The notes under the pieces are model-generated. The model searched no databases and was not told the origin of the DNA. It saw only the letters and a program-made list of their open reading frames with translations. A stretch of DNA of 14,272 bases from an uncultured Lachnospiraceae bacterium (lineage in GTDB: Bacteria; Bacillota; Clostridia; Lachnospirales; Lachnospiraceae), in NCBI GenBank assembly GCA_910589265.1, contig CAJUTQ010000034.1, positions 1-14,272 on the forward strand. Direction: 5' to 3'. Positions 13,138-14,272 of the stretch are shown piece by piece; position 1 is the stretch's first letter; every line of letters starts with the position of its first letter. Made by a program: the position numbers and the translations under genes.

Positions 13138-13650
13138 ATGAAAAAATTTTGGAATAGAGTGATGTTAAGTATACTGCCATGCTTTGGAGCATTTATCATA
13201 GGATTATCCATGGATATTTGGGGTGCAGAAACTCCTGTGCGCTCCTCTTATATTCCAACTTCAGGATGGAATGTAGCAGTTGTTCAGCAGCAGTTAGGAA
13301 TTCCTATGGCTCTACAAGCCCAGATGCAGGCTGAGATTGTTCATTTGGCTCAAATTGCAGGACATGGGCAGGCGCCTCAAGATATACAGGCAGCAGTGGC
13401 GAGACATCAGCAATTTGTTTTAAACCAGCAGGCTTATGGAGGAGAGGTTCAGGTTTATTATACATATGATAAGAGTATTACAACCCAGGCCCAGGTTGTG
13501 TTAAATGCTCTTGGATATTCTTGTGGAACGCCAGATGGAATTTTAGGAAATTCTACAAGACAGGCTTTGATTCAGTATCAGATTGCTCATGGTTTTGTTC
13601 CTGACGGTACAATTAATCCTCAGACAAAACAAGGACTTGGCATTTTTTAA
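13138..13650 (+). CDS. Secreted peptidoglycan-binding domain protein
   Basis: The 170-residue product starts MKKFWNRVML with a hydrophobic core and a likely signal peptidase I site after WGA (residue 30). The middle (about 45-105) is rich in Q and A, with helical spacing such as AVVQQQLGIPMALQAQMQAEIV. The C-terminus (about 113-168) matches a PG_binding_1 domain: VVLNALGYSCGTPDGILGNSTRQA followed by YQIAHGFVPDGTINPQT. No catalytic domain is attached, so it probably binds the wall as a structural, sporulation or spore-coat related, or regulatory factor. The family usually targets an enzyme to peptidoglycan. An upstream ATG at 13114 would add eight charged residues; AGGAG (13121-13125) and the signal peptide favour 13138 despite a long 12-base spacing. 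It is monocistronic, with its own promoter and terminator. Confidence 0.85.
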   Translation: MKKFWNRVMLSILPCFGAFIIGLSMDIWGAETPVRSSYIPTSGWNVAVVQQQLGIPMALQAQMQAEIVHLAQIAGHGQAPQDIQAAVARHQQFVLNQQAYGGEVQVYYTYDKSITTQAQVVLNALGYSCGTPDGILGNSTRQALIQYQIAHGFVPDGTINPQTKQGLGIF

Positions 13651-13665
13651 TATATTTCATGGAAT

Positions 13666-13698
13666 AAAAAAGAATTTCCTGTGGGAGATTCTTTTTTT
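13666..13698 (+). terminator. Terminator of the peptidoglycan-binding protein gene
   Basis: AAAAAAGAAT (13666-13675) pairs with ATTCTTTTTT (13688-13697) and the inner TTCC/GGAG adds four pairs (one T-G) around a TGTG loop. The right arm is itself a seven-T tract. The stem starts 15 bases after the TAA stop. Confidence 0.85.
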
Positions 13699-13703
13699 GC
13701 TTT

Positions 13704-13875
13704 TTCATGATATAGGAAAGATATGGTTACTATGAAGTATGAAAGAAAATAGTATGCTCAGGGGTATACGAGGGAATGCATGGCTGCACAATAGGCGTCT
13801 GGCGCAGCAAAAGAGCAAAAGTTCCTAAAATGGAGGGGATGCTGATGTGGGCTTGTCCACTTTGCTCAAGGGAAA
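13704..13875. repeat. Structured repeat element, copy B (degraded)
   Basis: This non-coding block is a diverged copy of 10776-10960. Shared blocks in the same order are ATAGGAAAGA, CTATGAAG, GGCGCAGCAAA, GAGGGGATG, CTGAT.TGGGCTTG and CCACTTTG. The long stem of copy A is largely destroyed here: the left arm reads AGCAAAAGAGCAAAAG while the right arm is kept, and the inner hairpin is reduced to CCT/AGG. Like copy A, it begins a few bases after an intrinsic terminator. Left-arm decay suggests the element is no longer functional here. Confidence 0.55.
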
Positions 13876-14161
13876 GGACTTTTATAGAAATGTACTTGTG
13901 AGATAATATTTCTATAGAAATCTATTTTCATCTATACAAATATTACATATAAAATAGGGATATCTTTCCTTTTCCTCTGTATATGTCTTAAATCTATCCA
14001 GAAATTATTGCGCTTGTGCTCTTTTTTTCCATTACAAAATGATTGATAATTAAAACTTCTTGTGATAATATAGTCAAAGAATGATACAAATACTACAATA
14101 AATTGACATATTGCTGTATATATGTTGTATCTAAGTCCAGCTAATAAATGTCAATAGCAAA
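13876..14161. other. AT-rich region without an identified gene
   Basis: No coding region or RNA gene is recognised. TATAGAAAT (13883-13891) is inverted as ATTTCTATA (13908-13916), and ATTTCTATAGAAAT (13908-13921) is itself a palindrome. TTGACA at 14103-14108 could be a -35 box, but nothing near 14126-14133 is a convincing -10 (TGTATC or TATCTA at 17 to 19 bases). These could belong to the gene starting at 14162. Confidence 0.35.
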
Positions 14162-14272
14162 ATGAGAAAAATCGAAATTATTTTTAAAGCAAAAAAGGCG
14201 CACTTACCCCTTGGTGAAAATATCATTTTTTCAAAAGATATTGATTCGTTGGATTTACAGTATTTTATGCGG
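14162..14272 (+). CDS. Partial open reading frame running off the right edge
   Basis: An ATG at 14162 opens 37 codons with no stop before the window ends. The peptide begins MRKIEIIFKAKKAHLPLG and continues with a mixed hydrophobic and charged pattern that looks like real protein. There is no clear ribosome site (only AGCAAA upstream), and an in-frame TAA at 14132-14134 limits extension upstream. A possible promoter -35 (TTGACA, 14103-14108) would leave a very short leader, so translation could be leaderless or weak. The family is not recognised. Confidence 0.45.
   Translation, partial: MRKIEIIFKAKKAHLPLGENIIFSKDIDSLDLQYFMR

Overview
The window looks like chromosomal DNA of a low-GC anaerobic Firmicute, most likely family Lachnospiraceae (Clostridia). 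The grounds are AT-rich sequence with strong AGGAGG ribosome sites, a T-box leader before thrS, the gene order infC-rpmI-rplT, a ClpS/ClpA pair, a double DUF1540 protein and a bacteriohemerythrin. This is inference from gene content; no 16S or other marker is present.

Layout. Bases 1-160 hold the end of something off-window and its terminator. A bacteriohemerythrin gene (161-562, minus) diverges from an msrA-msrB fusion gene (1004-1963) across a 441-base AT-rich spacer. The hemerythrin promoter carries a perfect 27-bp palindrome, a likely operator. After msrAB on the plus strand come tatD (2005-2787), clpS (2936-3244), clpA (about 3320-5536), an AGCS-type sodium:alanine/glycine symporter (5598-6986) and a lipoprotein of unknown function (7101-7811). 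The first part reads as a protein-quality and oxygen-damage group: oxygen/iron binding, methionine sulfoxide repair, a TatD nuclease and N-end-rule proteolysis.

A strong promoter overlaps the lipoprotein stop codon and drives a T-box riboswitch (about 7850-8092) and thrS (8160-10091). A small cysteine-rich double-DUF1540 gene follows (10164-10478), then terminator-like hairpins. From 10571 to 11091 there is over 500 bases of non-coding but highly structured DNA: a good promoter, a leader with an intrinsic terminator and two segments able to pair with the terminator's 5' arm, a multi-hairpin repeat element (copy A), and a second hairpin just before infC. infC appears to start with ATT at 11092, the rare start codon known for IF3 self-regulation. 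rpmI and rplT follow and the operon ends in an 11-bp-stem terminator.

The right end carries a minus-strand gene of unknown function (12257-12946), a secreted peptidoglycan-binding-domain protein (13138-13650) with a clear promoter and terminator, a degraded second copy of the structured repeat (copy B, about 13704-13875), a gene-poor stretch, and an open reading frame running off the window.

Most interesting points: (1) copies A and B of a structured non-coding repeat whose 3' part resembles right ends of IS200/IS605 elements, next to intrinsic terminators; (2) the attenuator-like leader upstream of infC; (3) a tandem domain shared by the lipoprotein and the minus-strand 12257-12946 gene; (4) the palindrome inside the hemerythrin promoter. 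No CRISPR array, tRNA, rRNA, intact transposase or obvious new defence system was seen.
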